From Nitrospirota bacterium (GTDB lineage Bacteria > JACPQY01), in NCBI GenBank assembly GCA_016180645.1, contig JACPAV010000053.1, positions 1 to 34,039 of the forward strand: a stretch of 34,039 bases of DNA, given 5' to 3'. Under the pieces are notes generated by a model. The model searched no databases, was not told the origin of the DNA, and worked only from the letters and a program-made list of their open reading frames with translations. How positions within the stretch are numbered: position 1 is the stretch's first letter; each line of letters opens with the position of its first letter. This document shows positions 15,690 to 23,658 of the stretch, one piece after another. A program made the translations under genes and the position numbers.

Positions 15690-16786
15690 TAGGTCTCGTT
15701 CCAGAGGGGGCTGTCGGATTCGAAGACGGCCCAGCCGGTCTCTTCGTACCAGCGGATGACCTCTTCGATGGCGTCGAGGATCGAGGGGTACTGGAAGGCG
15801 TAGCCGGTGGCACTCAGTTTCTCGTTCGAAAGGCCGTGGCCGCAGGTGATGTAGTCGATCGAGTCCACTTCAAACCACGGCCGCTTGCGGATCGCTTTCG
15901 CGCCCATTTCCACGAAGAAGGCCGACGTCTTCAGAAGCCAGGCGGGGATCCGCACGTTGAAGAAACCCAGAAGGCCCTTCTCGGGCATGAGGGCGCTGGC
16001 CTTTTCCAGCAGATCTCCATTGAAGGTTGGGGAGTGGTCGGACACGTTGAACGCCATTTGGTGCGGCTCCGTGGCCTTCGGATTCCAAATGTCTTCACGC
16101 CGGCTGAGGTACAGGGCGGCACGGGCCATGTCCCGGACGTGAATATGGGAGGAGATCACTTCCTTCAAGCCCGGCTTTCCGAAGAGGAAACCGCGTTTCA
16201 TGAGGTACAGAGCCTTCGCATCGCCGTACCGGCTGCCCGGACCGTAGATGGCCCCGGGCCGCAGGCTGACCGCCTGAAGCTTACCCGTCGCATTGGCTTC
16301 GAAGACTTCTTGTTCCGCGGCCCACTTGCTGGCGGCGTACTTGTCCGAGGGGTACGGGCGATCCGTTTCCTTTACAAGATTGTTCTCGTAGGAAGTGCCG
16401 TAGATGGCGCCGCTCGATATATTGACGAAGCGGGATGCTCCCGCATCGCGGCAAGCCGCCAGGAGGTTGCGTGTGCCGACGGCATTGGTTGCGTAGAGTT
16501 CATCCTGGCGCGCGAAGAAATCGAACAGGGCGGCGGAGTGGAACACGAGTTCCTGGCCCTCGACGGCCGGGCGCAGGGACGACGGTTCGCGTAGATCGCC
16601 GGGCACGTATCGGACGCCGGCGTATTTGGGGCGATCAAGATAACGGGGACGATGGCGGCTCGTGGTGGTGACGGAGCAGCCCTCGTCTACCAGGACATCG
16701 ACCAGGTGCGAACCGACGAAGCCGCTGGCGCCGGTCACCAAGGTGTGCGGCTTTGAACGATCCGACGGATTCTCAGCGTTGGACAT
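15689..16786 (-). CDS. NAD-dependent epimerase/dehydratase (extended SDR)
   Basis: This 365-residue extended short-chain dehydrogenase/reductase acts on a nucleotide sugar, sterol-like or related substrate. The Rossmann motif TGASGFVG occupies residues 18-25. The catalytic Tyr150 and Lys154 lie in KYAASKW, with Ser124/Ser125 in NISSGAIYG. The segment LRPGAIYGPGSRYG and the later HVRDMARAALYL are typical of the 3-beta-hydroxysteroid dehydrogenase/dihydroflavonol reductase branch. It diverges from the protease-barrel gene by only about 30 bp and is upstream of the cyclase operon on the same strand, separated by the octamer array. It may be cotranscribed with that operon, but nothing functional links them. 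The substrate is not predictable. Confidence 0.9.
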   Translation of the reverse strand: MSNAENPSDRSKPHTLVTGASGFVGSHLVDVLVDEGCSVTTTSRHRPRYLDRPKYAGVRYVPGDLREPSSLRPAVEGQELVFHSAALFDFFARQDELYATNAVGTRNLLAACRDAGASRFVNISSGAIYGTSYENNLVKETDRPYPSDKYAASKWAAEQEVFEANATGKLQAVSLRPGAIYGPGSRYGDAKALYLMKRGFLFGKPGLKEVISSHIHVRDMARAALYLSRREDIWNPKATEPHQMAFNVSDHSPTFNGDLLEKASALMPEKGLLGFFNVRIPAWLLKTSAFFVEMGAKAIRKRPWFEVDSIDYITCGHGLSNEKLSATGYAFQYPSILDAIEEVIRWYEETGWAVFESDSPLWNET

Positions 16787-16818
16787 TTGTGTGCCGGATG
16801 ATAGCGTGACACACCGTG

Positions 16819-19674
16819 ATGCGCAAGCGACGTGCCGCCCTGCTTCTCTCCGTGCTCCTTTGGCCCTGCGGGGTTCATGCCCAGGCGAAATGGAATCCTG
16901 ACTTGATCTGGAGAACGACGGAGACGGAACACTTCGCCATTCATTTTGATTCCACCTTGGAACCCTTGATTCCGCGCGTGGCGGAGGTGGCCGAAGAGGT
17001 TCACCGGGAGCTTTCGCCGAGGATCGGATGGCTTCCGCGGACGAAAACCCATCTCGTTATGGCGAACCGGTCGGATGACGTGCAGGGTCTGGCCACCCCT
17101 GCCCCCTACAACCTGATCGTCCTCAATGCGGCGCCGCCTCTGACCGAGGAGATGATGCTCGATTTCACGGATTGGTTTCGCGATCTGATCGGACACGAGT
17201 ACACCCACATTCTCCATACGGACAAAGTGAGCGGGGTGGGGAAGGGGCTGAGGGCCGTATTCGGAGGGGCGTGGGTGCCCAACGGATTGGCGCCCCAATG
17301 GGTGACGGAGGGCTATGCGACGCTGGAGGAAAGTACGCTGACCTCCGGCGGACGGACGCATTCGGCCTACACCGACATGGTGGTGCGCACCGCCGTGCTG
17401 TACGGGCGGTTTCCAAGCCTGGACCAGGTGAATGGCGGCTTGCTGGAAGGGATGGGCGGGAATGCGGCCTACCTGTTCGGCGCCCGGTTCCAGGAGTACT
17501 TACGAAATCAGTACGGGGCGGAGGGATTCAAGGTCTTTACGGATAGTCAAGGTGGACGAATAGTCCCGTATTTCACCGTTGGGCTGTCGGGGCAAGCCGC
17601 TTATGGGAAATCCCTTAAAGCCCTCTGGTCCGAGTGGAAGGAACGGACCCACGCCGAGGTGGATGAATGGCGGGAGGCCCGTCGCCGGGAGGGTCTGGTG
17701 GAAGGGGAGGCGGTGGTGAAAGGCCGGGAACCCGTGCTTCGAATGGCCCACGAGGCCGTTGCCGACCGGCTATTGTTCTGGACGCGGAGCCTCGATCGTT
17801 CCCCGCGATTGGTGGAGTGGAGCCTGGAGGAGCGGGACATCGTGAGCGACTTTACGGCGACGGCGCTGACGCTCCATCCGTTGAAACCGTTGGCTGTGTA
17901 TGCCGCCTCCGCCAGCGTGGGGCCGTTCGAAACGATGTCCGATCTGTTCCAAGTGGACGTCGAGTCGGGTTCCACCCGCCGACTGTCCCGAGGGAAACGG
18001 CTCCTGTTCCCGGCATTCGATCCGACCGGTGAGATCCTGGTGGCCGTGCAGTTCGAGGGTTCCCGACACCGGCTGGTGAACTTCCGCCCATCAGACAAGA
18101 ATGTCCAGCCCCTCGATGCTCAACCATCGGCGAAACACCTCGGCGCATTGGCTGTTTCGCCGGACAACCGCACCCTGGCTGTGTCGGTGTGGCGGGAGAA
18201 GAGGGGTACGGAGGGATCGTGGGACATCCTTCTCCTCGATCGGCAGGGTGGGTTCCTCCAGGCCATCACGGATGATCGCGCCGTGGACTACAATCCATCG
18301 TTCTCGTCCGACGGCGAGTGGGTGTTGTTCGATTCGGACCGCTCAGGCGCTTTCAATGTTCTTTCGTGGAATCGGACGACCGGAGAGATCCGACAAGCAA
18401 CAAACGTCGAAACCGGGGCGTTCCAGCCGGTGGTTTCGGGTGACAAGGTCTACTACCGTCGATATCAACCGGAAGGTTTCGATGTGTACGCTGCTACGTG
18501 GGATCCGGCGAGTTGGCCGGTGGTTCAGTCCCCTCACCCTAGCCATCTCCCGCCGGCGGGAGAGGGGGGTGATACGGAACGTTCCGACGGTGATCGCGAA
18601 CAGAATCATCGACAGGCTCCCGTGTCACGCCCCTATTCGGCCTTCCCGGACCTTTTGATTCCCCGCCTGTGGAGTCCGATCTTCTTCTTCAACGACCGCG
18701 GAGTCGCCCAGTATGGCGTGGCCACTTTCAACCTCGATCCTTTGTTCCAGCATGTGTGGTACGTGGAGGCGGACTACCGCCCGGACGCGGCCACCTCGGA
18801 AGGCGAGGCGTTCTATCAGAACGACACACAGTTTCCGTCGATCTTTGTTTCGGGAAGACGACGGGTCTTCTCGGTGGGACCGCTCGACAGCGATTTCTAC
18901 CAGCGATCGAATCGCGCCGAAGCCGGCATGAGTTTCCCGGACGTGAAATACGGCGCGCTCGCCTCGTACACGCTTGAGGACCGGATGAACTTTGGAAGCG
19001 ATGCGGATCCCGAACTCCTCTTCCCCGGTCGGTTCGCCGGTGTGAGGACGGGCCTGGGATACGACTCGACGAAAGCGCATCGATATTCCATCAGCCCGGA
19101 GAAGGGGATCCGGTTCTCATCCTCCTGGGAAATTCTCCATAATCTCTTCGGAAGCGAATTCGACCAGCAGGTTCTTCGCGGCGACGCGCGATGGTACCGG
19201 CGCGTGCCCCTATTGCCCCGCCACGCCGTGGCCCTACGGGGGGCGGCGGGGGCTGCGGTAGGCGAAGCCACTCGCGGCGCCTTTGCGTTGGGCGGTTTCG
19301 TCGGCGAGAGTCCGATTGTGCTCGTGCCTGAGCGGACCTTCATGCTCCGGGGATACGATTTCAACGCCTACCGGGGGAGGCGATTTGTGCTCGGCAGCGC
19401 CGAGTATCGTTTTCCGTTGGCCAAGGTCGAGCGGGGAGTCGGAATCTATCCGTTGTTCCTCCAACAAGTTCACGGGCTGATGTTCGCCGACGTCGGGCAG
19501 GCATGGAACCGCGCGTTCGATGCCCCGCGCACGGGAGTGGGCGTGGGCGGGGAAATCGTTTTCAACTCCGTGCTGTTTTACGGCCTACCGGCGGATATTC
19601 ATCTGGGGGTCGGCCGGGGGCTCACCGATCAAGGCGCGACGACCGTCATCTTTCGGATCGGTCCGAGCTTCTAG
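16819..19674 (+). CDS. Metalloprotease/beta-propeller/Omp85-barrel protein
   Basis: This 951-residue outer-membrane protein has three parts. After a signal peptide (about 1-21, ending VHA) comes a zinc-peptidase-like domain with His126, Glu127 and His130 in GHEYTHILH and a downstream Glu164 in WVTEGYATLEE, as in gluzincins of the peptidase-MA type. Residues about 295-565 contain TolB/WD40-like propeller repeats (LAVSPDNRTLAVSVW, NPSFSSDGEWVLFDSDRSG). The C-terminal part, about 620-951, resembles the bacterial surface antigen (Omp85/BamA) barrel, with MLRGYDFNAYRGRRFVLGSAEYRFPL and terminal VIFRIGPSF. A hydrophilic linker near residues 570-600 is encoded by a REP-like palindrome. The ATG at 16819 is used; a GTG one codon earlier is possible. 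A role in surface proteolysis or protein translocation is inferred from the architecture. Confidence 0.9.
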   Translation: MRKRRAALLLSVLLWPCGVHAQAKWNPDLIWRTTETEHFAIHFDSTLEPLIPRVAEVAEEVHRELSPRIGWLPRTKTHLVMANRSDDVQGLATPAPYNLIVLNAAPPLTEEMMLDFTDWFRDLIGHEYTHILHTDKVSGVGKGLRAVFGGAWVPNGLAPQWVTEGYATLEESTLTSGGRTHSAYTDMVVRTAVLYGRFPSLDQVNGGLLEGMGGNAAYLFGARFQEYLRNQYGAEGFKVFTDSQGGRIVPYFTVGLSGQAAYGKSLKALWSEWKERTHAEVDEWREARRREGLVEGEAVVKGREPVLRMAHEAVADRLLFWTRSLDRSPRLVEWSLEERDIVSDFTATALTLHPLKPLAVYAASASVGPFETMSDLFQVDVESGSTRRLSRGKRLLFPAFDPTGEILVAVQFEGSRHRLVNFRPSDKNVQPLDAQPSAKHLGALAVSPDNRTLAVSVWREKRGTEGSWDILLLDRQGGFLQAITDDRAVDYNPSFSSDGEWVLFDSDRSGAFNVLSWNRTTGEIRQATNVETGAFQPVVSGDKVYYRRYQPEGFDVYAATWDPASWPVVQSPHPSHLPPAGEGGDTERSDGDREQNHRQAPVSRPYSAFPDLLIPRLWSPIFFFNDRGVAQYGVATFNLDPLFQHVWYVEADYRPDAATSEGEAFYQNDTQFPSIFVSGRRRVFSVGPLDSDFYQRSNRAEAGMSFPDVKYGALASYTLEDRMNFGSDADPELLFPGRFAGVRTGLGYDSTKAHRYSISPEKGIRFSSSWEILHNLFGSEFDQQVLRGDARWYRRVPLLPRHAVALRGAAGAAVGEATRGAFALGGFVGESPIVLVPERTFMLRGYDFNAYRGRRFVLGSAEYRFPLAKVERGVGIYPLFLQQVHGLMFADVGQAWNRAFDAPRTGVGVGGEIVFNSVLFYGLPADIHLGVGRGLTDQGATTVIFRIGPSF
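18529..18569 (+). repeat. REP-like palindrome inserted in frame in coding sequence
   Basis: The stretch contains CCCTCACCCTAGCCATCTCC, running into the perfect palindrome TCTCCCGCCGGCGGGAGA at 18546-18563. It translates as SPHPSHLPPAGEGG, the familiar read-through of common REP-type intergenic elements. It sits in the linker between propeller and barrel and keeps the frame. Confidence 0.7.
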
Positions 19675-19708
19675 GACGATTCATTTTCTGGTAAAGTCCT
19701 CTCTCATC

Positions 19709-20065
19709 ATGGGGGCAACGAAACCATCAGCCGACGGAACCGAACCCGCATGGGTGATGCCGCTGGGCAGCGACATCGTCCTCGAGGGGAAACTCAAATT
19801 TTCGGGCAGCATGGTCCTTAACGGGCAGTTCACGGGTACCATCATGAGCGACGGGCAGCTCACGCTCGGCCCCGAGGCCCTCGTCAAGGGTGATATCGCG
19901 GCCGATTCTGTTCTCGTGGAGGGGAAAGTTCTGGGGAATATCCGTGCGAAGAACCGCGTTCAACTCCGCCGTACCGCCAAGGTGATGGGGGATGTGATTT
20001 CCGCGCTCTTCGTCGTTGAGGAAGGGGCCATCTTCTCAGGCCGCTCCGAGATGGGGAAGGCGTAG
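19709..20065 (+). CDS. Bactofilin (polymer-forming cytoskeletal protein)
   Basis: This 118-residue bactofilin should assemble into membrane-associated filaments that position cell-wall enzymes. The core is a right-handed beta-helix seen as short strands with turns at Gly: GSDIVLEGKLKFSGSMVLNG, FTGTIMSDGQLTLG, EALVKGDIAADSVLVEG, VLGNIRA, RVQLRRTAKVMGDVIS. A short disordered N-terminus (GATKPSADGTEPAW) and a short tail flank it, as usual. The frame is open upstream into the barrel-protein gene, but the ATG at 19709 is the first that gives a bactofilin-like N-terminus. An M23 peptidase, a frequent bactofilin partner, is encoded about 2.5 kb away on the other strand. The stop codon TAG coincides with the start of the hairpin repeat that follows. 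Confidence 0.9.
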   Translation: MGATKPSADGTEPAWVMPLGSDIVLEGKLKFSGSMVLNGQFTGTIMSDGQLTLGPEALVKGDIAADSVLVEGKVLGNIRAKNRVQLRRTAKVMGDVISALFVVEEGAIFSGRSEMGKA

Positions 20066-20239
20066 GGGAGCAGCTTTAATGCGTCTAGCAGAATGCGTAG
20101 GGGAGGGTCTTCAGACCCTCCCGACAAGAGGGAGCAAGTAGGGGAGGGTCTTCAGACCCTCCCGACAAGAGGGAGCAAGTAGGGGAGGGTCTTCAGACCC
20201 TCCCGACAAGAGTGGGAGGACCTAAAGGTCCTCCCCTAC
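20062..20239. repeat. Tandem GTAGGGGAGG hairpin repeats
   Basis: A partial copy starts at 20062, and its GTAG supplies the bactofilin stop. Then come two perfect 41-bp units (20097-20137, 20138-20178) and a third sharing its first 34 bp (20179-20212). Each contains the hairpin GGGAGGGTCT-TC-AGACCCTCCC. A different hairpin, GGGAGGACCT-AA-AGGTCCTCCC, closes the element and ends CTCCCCTAC, the reverse of the opening sequence. A relative in opposite orientation lies at 30312-30370. Confidence 0.85.
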
Positions 20240-20273
20240 GGCAGGTGAGTTTCCGGACGGATGGTTGGAACCG

Positions 20274-21200
20274 TTACTCGCAGAGATAGGGCTTTGACAG
20301 GGGCACGATTCGGTCGAGATCCGTCTCGAAAGCTTGCTTGGAGTGATTGCGCGACCGAATGAGCGCTCGGTCCAAACCGCATCTAAATACAATAATCCTG
20401 GATTGAACCTTCCACGACCGGAACAGATCGGCGCGGATGGGTGATACGTCCACGAAGATCGTCCCGTTCAAATCGCGCGAAATCTGGAGGTCATCCGGGT
20501 GATGGTTGTCGGCATGGATGTGGCCGGAGATCCAGAGGTCCACAGGGTGGAGTCTCAGCGCGTCTACAAATCGTTTCCCGTCGACGATGACCCGGGTGCG
20601 ATTGCTCGTATAGGGGAGGCCGCTCTCCTTGAGGGGAGCGTGGGTGACCGTGACAATGATCTTGTCCCTGTTCGCCTCCAGCTCATGCCGCCACCACTCG
20701 AATACGGTGTCCGGAATCTCGGTGGGGGAACTCTTGTTTTCATCCGACATCAGGAGGAATAGGAGGTTGCCTTTCCGGAATTCTCCGTGAAGTTCGGGAT
20801 TCACCCACTTGCGGAAGAGTTCACCGTTGTCTCGCTGATCATGATTGCCCGCAATCTCATGCCACTCGGACAGGCCGGTCATCCGCTTGGTGGCATCGTA
20901 CCAACGGTATTCATCCTCTTCGGCGTTCTGGGCGATGTCTCCCGCGACGATCGCGAAATCGACTCCCCGCACGTTGTTCCGGATGTCGTGAGCGGCCAGT
21001 TCGTACTGCTTTCGCTGACTCATCGTAAACGGCTGGATATCCGAGTGCGCCCAGATCATGAGCACCTGGTCCGGAGGACTTTCGAAGGCAGCCAGGTTCG
21101 GGGACTCTTGTGCGGCGGCGGTGCAGGATGCGAGGAGGGAGGCGAGTGTGACAGGAAGGAGTCTCAAGCGTTCCGTGGATCTACGAGCGCCCTGCCTCAT
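20274..21200 (-). CDS. Calcineurin-like metallophosphoesterase lipoprotein
   Basis: This 308-residue exported phosphoesterase has lipobox LASC (Cys26). Metal-binding motifs are Asp54 in HSDIQPF, Asp88 in VAGDIAQ, Asn119/His120 in AGNHDQ, His187 in VTHAPL, and His227/His229 in SGHIHADN. The first motif is normally D-x-H; here the His position is Gln56, a variant known in some members (D-x-Q). The ATG at 21198-21200 is chosen because it gives a short signal peptide. The frame continues 27 codons upstream, but that part is entirely the dispersed repeat B, which directly abuts the ATG. No Shine-Dalgarno is visible in the repeat. The substrate (phosphodiester, cyclic nucleotide or other) is unknown. 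Confidence 0.87.
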   Translation of the reverse strand: MRQGARRSTERLRLLPVTLASLLASCTAAAQESPNLAAFESPPDQVLMIWAHSDIQPFTMSQRKQYELAAHDIRNNVRGVDFAIVAGDIAQNAEEDEYRWYDATKRMTGLSEWHEIAGNHDQRDNGELFRKWVNPELHGEFRKGNLLFLLMSDENKSSPTEIPDTVFEWWRHELEANRDKIIVTVTHAPLKESGLPYTSNRTRVIVDGKRFVDALRLHPVDLWISGHIHADNHHPDDLQISRDLNGTIFVDVSPIRADLFRSWKVQSRIIVFRCGLDRALIRSRNHSKQAFETDLDRIVPLSKPYLCE

Positions 21201-21337
21201 GACGCGGGCTGAAGCCCCATGCCACGGAGGGTATGGGACCATGATATGTCGCCGCACCACGGATGGTGCGGCATGTAACATGGCCCGCGGCTACCAAGAG
21301 AGGGAATCTCTGGTAGGCGCAGGCTTTGAGCCTGCGG
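21201..21337 (+). repeat. Dispersed palindromic repeat, copy B
   Basis: The core at 21201-21295 is identical, in reverse orientation, to 6794-6888. A connector (AAGAGAGGGAATCTCT) differs completely from that of copy A. A second hairpin at 21312-21337 (GCAGGCTTTGAGCCTGC) matches copy A except for one inserted base. The element ends exactly at the start codon of the metallophosphoesterase gene. Confidence 0.85.
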
Positions 21338-21373
21338 AATTCTCCGTGATGGACGTTCACTCTGCCTGGACCT

Positions 21374-22540
21374 CTACGCGGCCGCTTTCCGGCCTTTGTT
21401 CGAGAGGTTCATGAGCTTCTCGATGATGGGCGGAAGGGCTTCGAGGAGGGCGTCAATCTCCTGCCGAGTGTTGGATGGACCGAGGCTGATCCGAACGGCA
21501 CTGCGGCTTTCTTCGTCGGGCAATCCCATGGCTTTCAGCACGTGGGAGGGTTCAACAGATCCGGCCGAGCAGGCCGATCCGGTGGAGACGGCGATGCCCA
21601 GCAAGTCGAGGTTGATCAGAATCGCCTCGCCCTCCACGCCTGGGAACGAAACGTTGACGGTGCCGGGGAGGCGACCGTCGTCTTTCGGCCCGTTCAGACG
21701 GGCGGACGGGATGCGTCGAAACAGTTCATCAAGCAAGTCGCCACCCAGTTCGCGGGCGGTTTCAATGCGTGTCGGGAGTCCGGCCAAGGCCAGTTCGGCC
21801 GCCTTGCCGAATCCGACGATGTTCGCGACATTCGGCGTTCCGCCGCGGAGCTCATTTTCCTGCTCGCCGAAAATCAGCGGCGCGATCGATTTTCCGCGAC
21901 GGACGTAGATCGCGCCGATCCCCTTCGGTCCTCCGAACTTGTGCGCGGAAATGGAATACGAATCGACTTTCAGCCGGCGGAGGTCCAGCGAGAGCTTTCC
22001 GGCCGCTTGAACGCCGTCACAGTGGAACCAAACGTCCCTCGCCCCGGCGATTTCCCCGATGGATTCGACGGGATGGATTGTGCCGATCTCGTTGTTCACG
22101 TGCATGACGGCGACGAGGAGGGTGTCCTCTCGAATCGCTGATCGAACCACCTCCGGGGCCAGGCGTCCTTCGCGATCAACCGGCAGGTAGGTTACGTCCA
22201 CGCCTTCCCCCGCCAGCGCCTTGCAGCCATCGAGAATCGAAGAATGTTCGACGGAGCTGACGATGATATGGCGGCCCTTTTCTGATCCCCTTCCACAGAC
22301 ACTTCGCAGAACGGTGCTGTTGGCCTCCGTTCCCCCGCTGGTGAAGATCAGCTCCTTGGGACTGCATCCGAGCAGCTTGGCCACCTGGCCGCGCGCCAGT
22401 TCGATGGGCCCTTTCACCTCGCGACCGGCCCAGTGGATGCTGGACGGATTCCCGAACTTCTCGACGAGGTAGGGCCGCATCGCCTCGAACACGGCCGGCT
22501 CCAGCGGCGTGGCGGCGTTATGATCGAGATAGATCTTCAT
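21374..22540 (-). CDS. Cysteine desulfurase (NifS/IscS family)
   Basis: This PLP enzyme takes sulfur from cysteine for Fe-S clusters, thiolated tRNA or other cofactors. It has 388 residues and starts with the family motif IYLDHNAATP. The PLP-binding Lys201 is in SAHKFGGPKG, and His99 lies in SVEHSS. The sulfur-accepting Cys324 is in STGSACSAGS, with the short loop typical of NifS/IscS group I. No iscU, iscR or mnmA lies next to it in this window; downstream is the dispersed repeat and upstream an M23 peptidase on the same strand. It could therefore be the housekeeping desulfurase or a dedicated copy for tRNA thiolation. Assignment to the family is certain, but the choice between iscS and nifS is not. 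Confidence 0.95.
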   Translation of the reverse strand: MKIYLDHNAATPLEPAVFEAMRPYLVEKFGNPSSIHWAGREVKGPIELARGQVAKLLGCSPKELIFTSGGTEANSTVLRSVCGRGSEKGRHIIVSSVEHSSILDGCKALAGEGVDVTYLPVDREGRLAPEVVRSAIREDTLLVAVMHVNNEIGTIHPVESIGEIAGARDVWFHCDGVQAAGKLSLDLRRLKVDSYSISAHKFGGPKGIGAIYVRRGKSIAPLIFGEQENELRGGTPNVANIVGFGKAAELALAGLPTRIETARELGGDLLDELFRRIPSARLNGPKDDGRLPGTVNVSFPGVEGEAILINLDLLGIAVSTGSACSAGSVEPSHVLKAMGLPDEESRSAVRISLGPSNTRQEIDALLEALPPIIEKLMNLSNKGRKAAA

Positions 22541-22591
22541 TTCCTTACCAGTTTAGCGCCGGCACGGGCGGGGGGCCAGAGCCGGATCGGA

Positions 22592-23614
22592 TCAGTTCTC
22601 TTGGTCGAGAAGGAAGTTTTCGGGATCGACGGCGATGCCGTTGACGCGGACTTCGTAATGCAGGTGGGGGCCGGTGCTGACGCCGGTATTGCCGAGGGCG
22701 GCGACGATCTGCTTCTGCTTCACCTTCTGCCCTTCGGTTACAAAAAGTTCCGAAAGGTGTCCGAAGCGCGTGCTGTAGCCGTAACCGTGGTCGAGGACCA
22801 GGAGCTTGCCGTACTGTCCCTTACGCGAAGCGTACACCACGACTCCATCGGCCGGCGCAATGATGGGCGTTCCGACGGAATTCGACATGTCGATCCCGCG
22901 GTGGAACTGCCGCAGACCCGTGTACGGAGACCGCCTGTAGCCGAACCGCGAAGTGTACCAGCCGGGTACCGGCCTCAAGGTCGGCATTGAATTGAGAATA
23001 GACTGCTGCTCCAAGAGATACGTTTCAATCTCCTCCAGGCTCTTGTGTTCCACTTGGGCGTCGTAATTGATGTTGGCGAAATCATCGAACATGCCATCCA
23101 CCAACTGCTGCTCATCTTCGTCCAGCGATTCGTACCGCATCGGCTCCTCCTCGGACGATCCGCCGGTGCCGAGCAGGGAGGTCTCTTCCTTCGGAGGTTC
23201 AAGATTCATGATCTTCCGGAGTTTGTGGTCGAATCGTTTGACCTTGAGGACCTCCTGATCCAGGAACCACGTCTTCTCTTCCATGGAGCGAAGCGCCACC
23301 GACTGGGCCATGTTTTGTTCCTCAAGGGTGTGCAGACGACGGAGTTTGCCGCGGACGCGGATGCCGTCCAGCGTGAGCACCACGGCGGAGAACAGGAGGA
23401 CGCCGGTGAATCCTGCGGCGAGGAGGAGGGTCAGGCGTGAGGCCTTGAACTGAACCATCCGGGAGGCCTGATGGCTGGGCATGACCATCAGCGTGTAGAC
23501 CTTCTTCCGCTCGCGGGAAATGGTTTCCCTGAGTCGGCTGAACCAGGAACCTTCGATCACACCCCCGGAGGTTTTGGGCTTTTCGACCCGCATAATCAGT
23601 CTAGGTGCTAACAT
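22592..23614 (-). CDS. M23 (LytM) peptidase, membrane-anchored
   Basis: This 340-residue cell-wall endopeptidase is anchored by one N-terminal membrane helix (about 60-82) after a basic cytoplasmic segment. A coiled coil (about 88-140) and an acidic linker (SSEEEPMRYESLDEDEQQ) precede the catalytic LytM domain (215-335). Zinc ligands are His238 and Asp242 (FHRGIDMS) and His319 in GPHLHYEV, with His286 and His317 as the other catalytic His. All are present, so the enzyme should be active. The start is uncertain: ATG at 23612-23614 or the in-frame ATG at 23591-23593. It lies between the desulfurase and the DUF2723-like gene with gaps of about 45-50 bp. Proteins of this build often work with bactofilins in cell shape, and one is encoded nearby. 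Confidence 0.92.
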   Translation of the reverse strand: MLAPRLIMRVEKPKTSGGVIEGSWFSRLRETISRERKKVYTLMVMPSHQASRMVQFKASRLTLLLAAGFTGVLLFSAVVLTLDGIRVRGKLRRLHTLEEQNMAQSVALRSMEEKTWFLDQEVLKVKRFDHKLRKIMNLEPPKEETSLLGTGGSSEEEPMRYESLDEDEQQLVDGMFDDFANINYDAQVEHKSLEEIETYLLEQQSILNSMPTLRPVPGWYTSRFGYRRSPYTGLRQFHRGIDMSNSVGTPIIAPADGVVVYASRKGQYGKLLVLDHGYGYSTRFGHLSELFVTEGQKVKQKQIVAALGNTGVSTGPHLHYEVRVNGIAVDPENFLLDQEN

Positions 23615-23658
23615 CGGGTCACCCGCGGTGTCAAGCGGAAATTTCGATCTGAAGGGAC

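Noticed and set aside
21201-21281. Longer start for the metallophosphoesterase
   Set aside because: The additional residues are encoded by the dispersed repeat, and the same peptide appears at the other copy; it would also bury the signal peptide.
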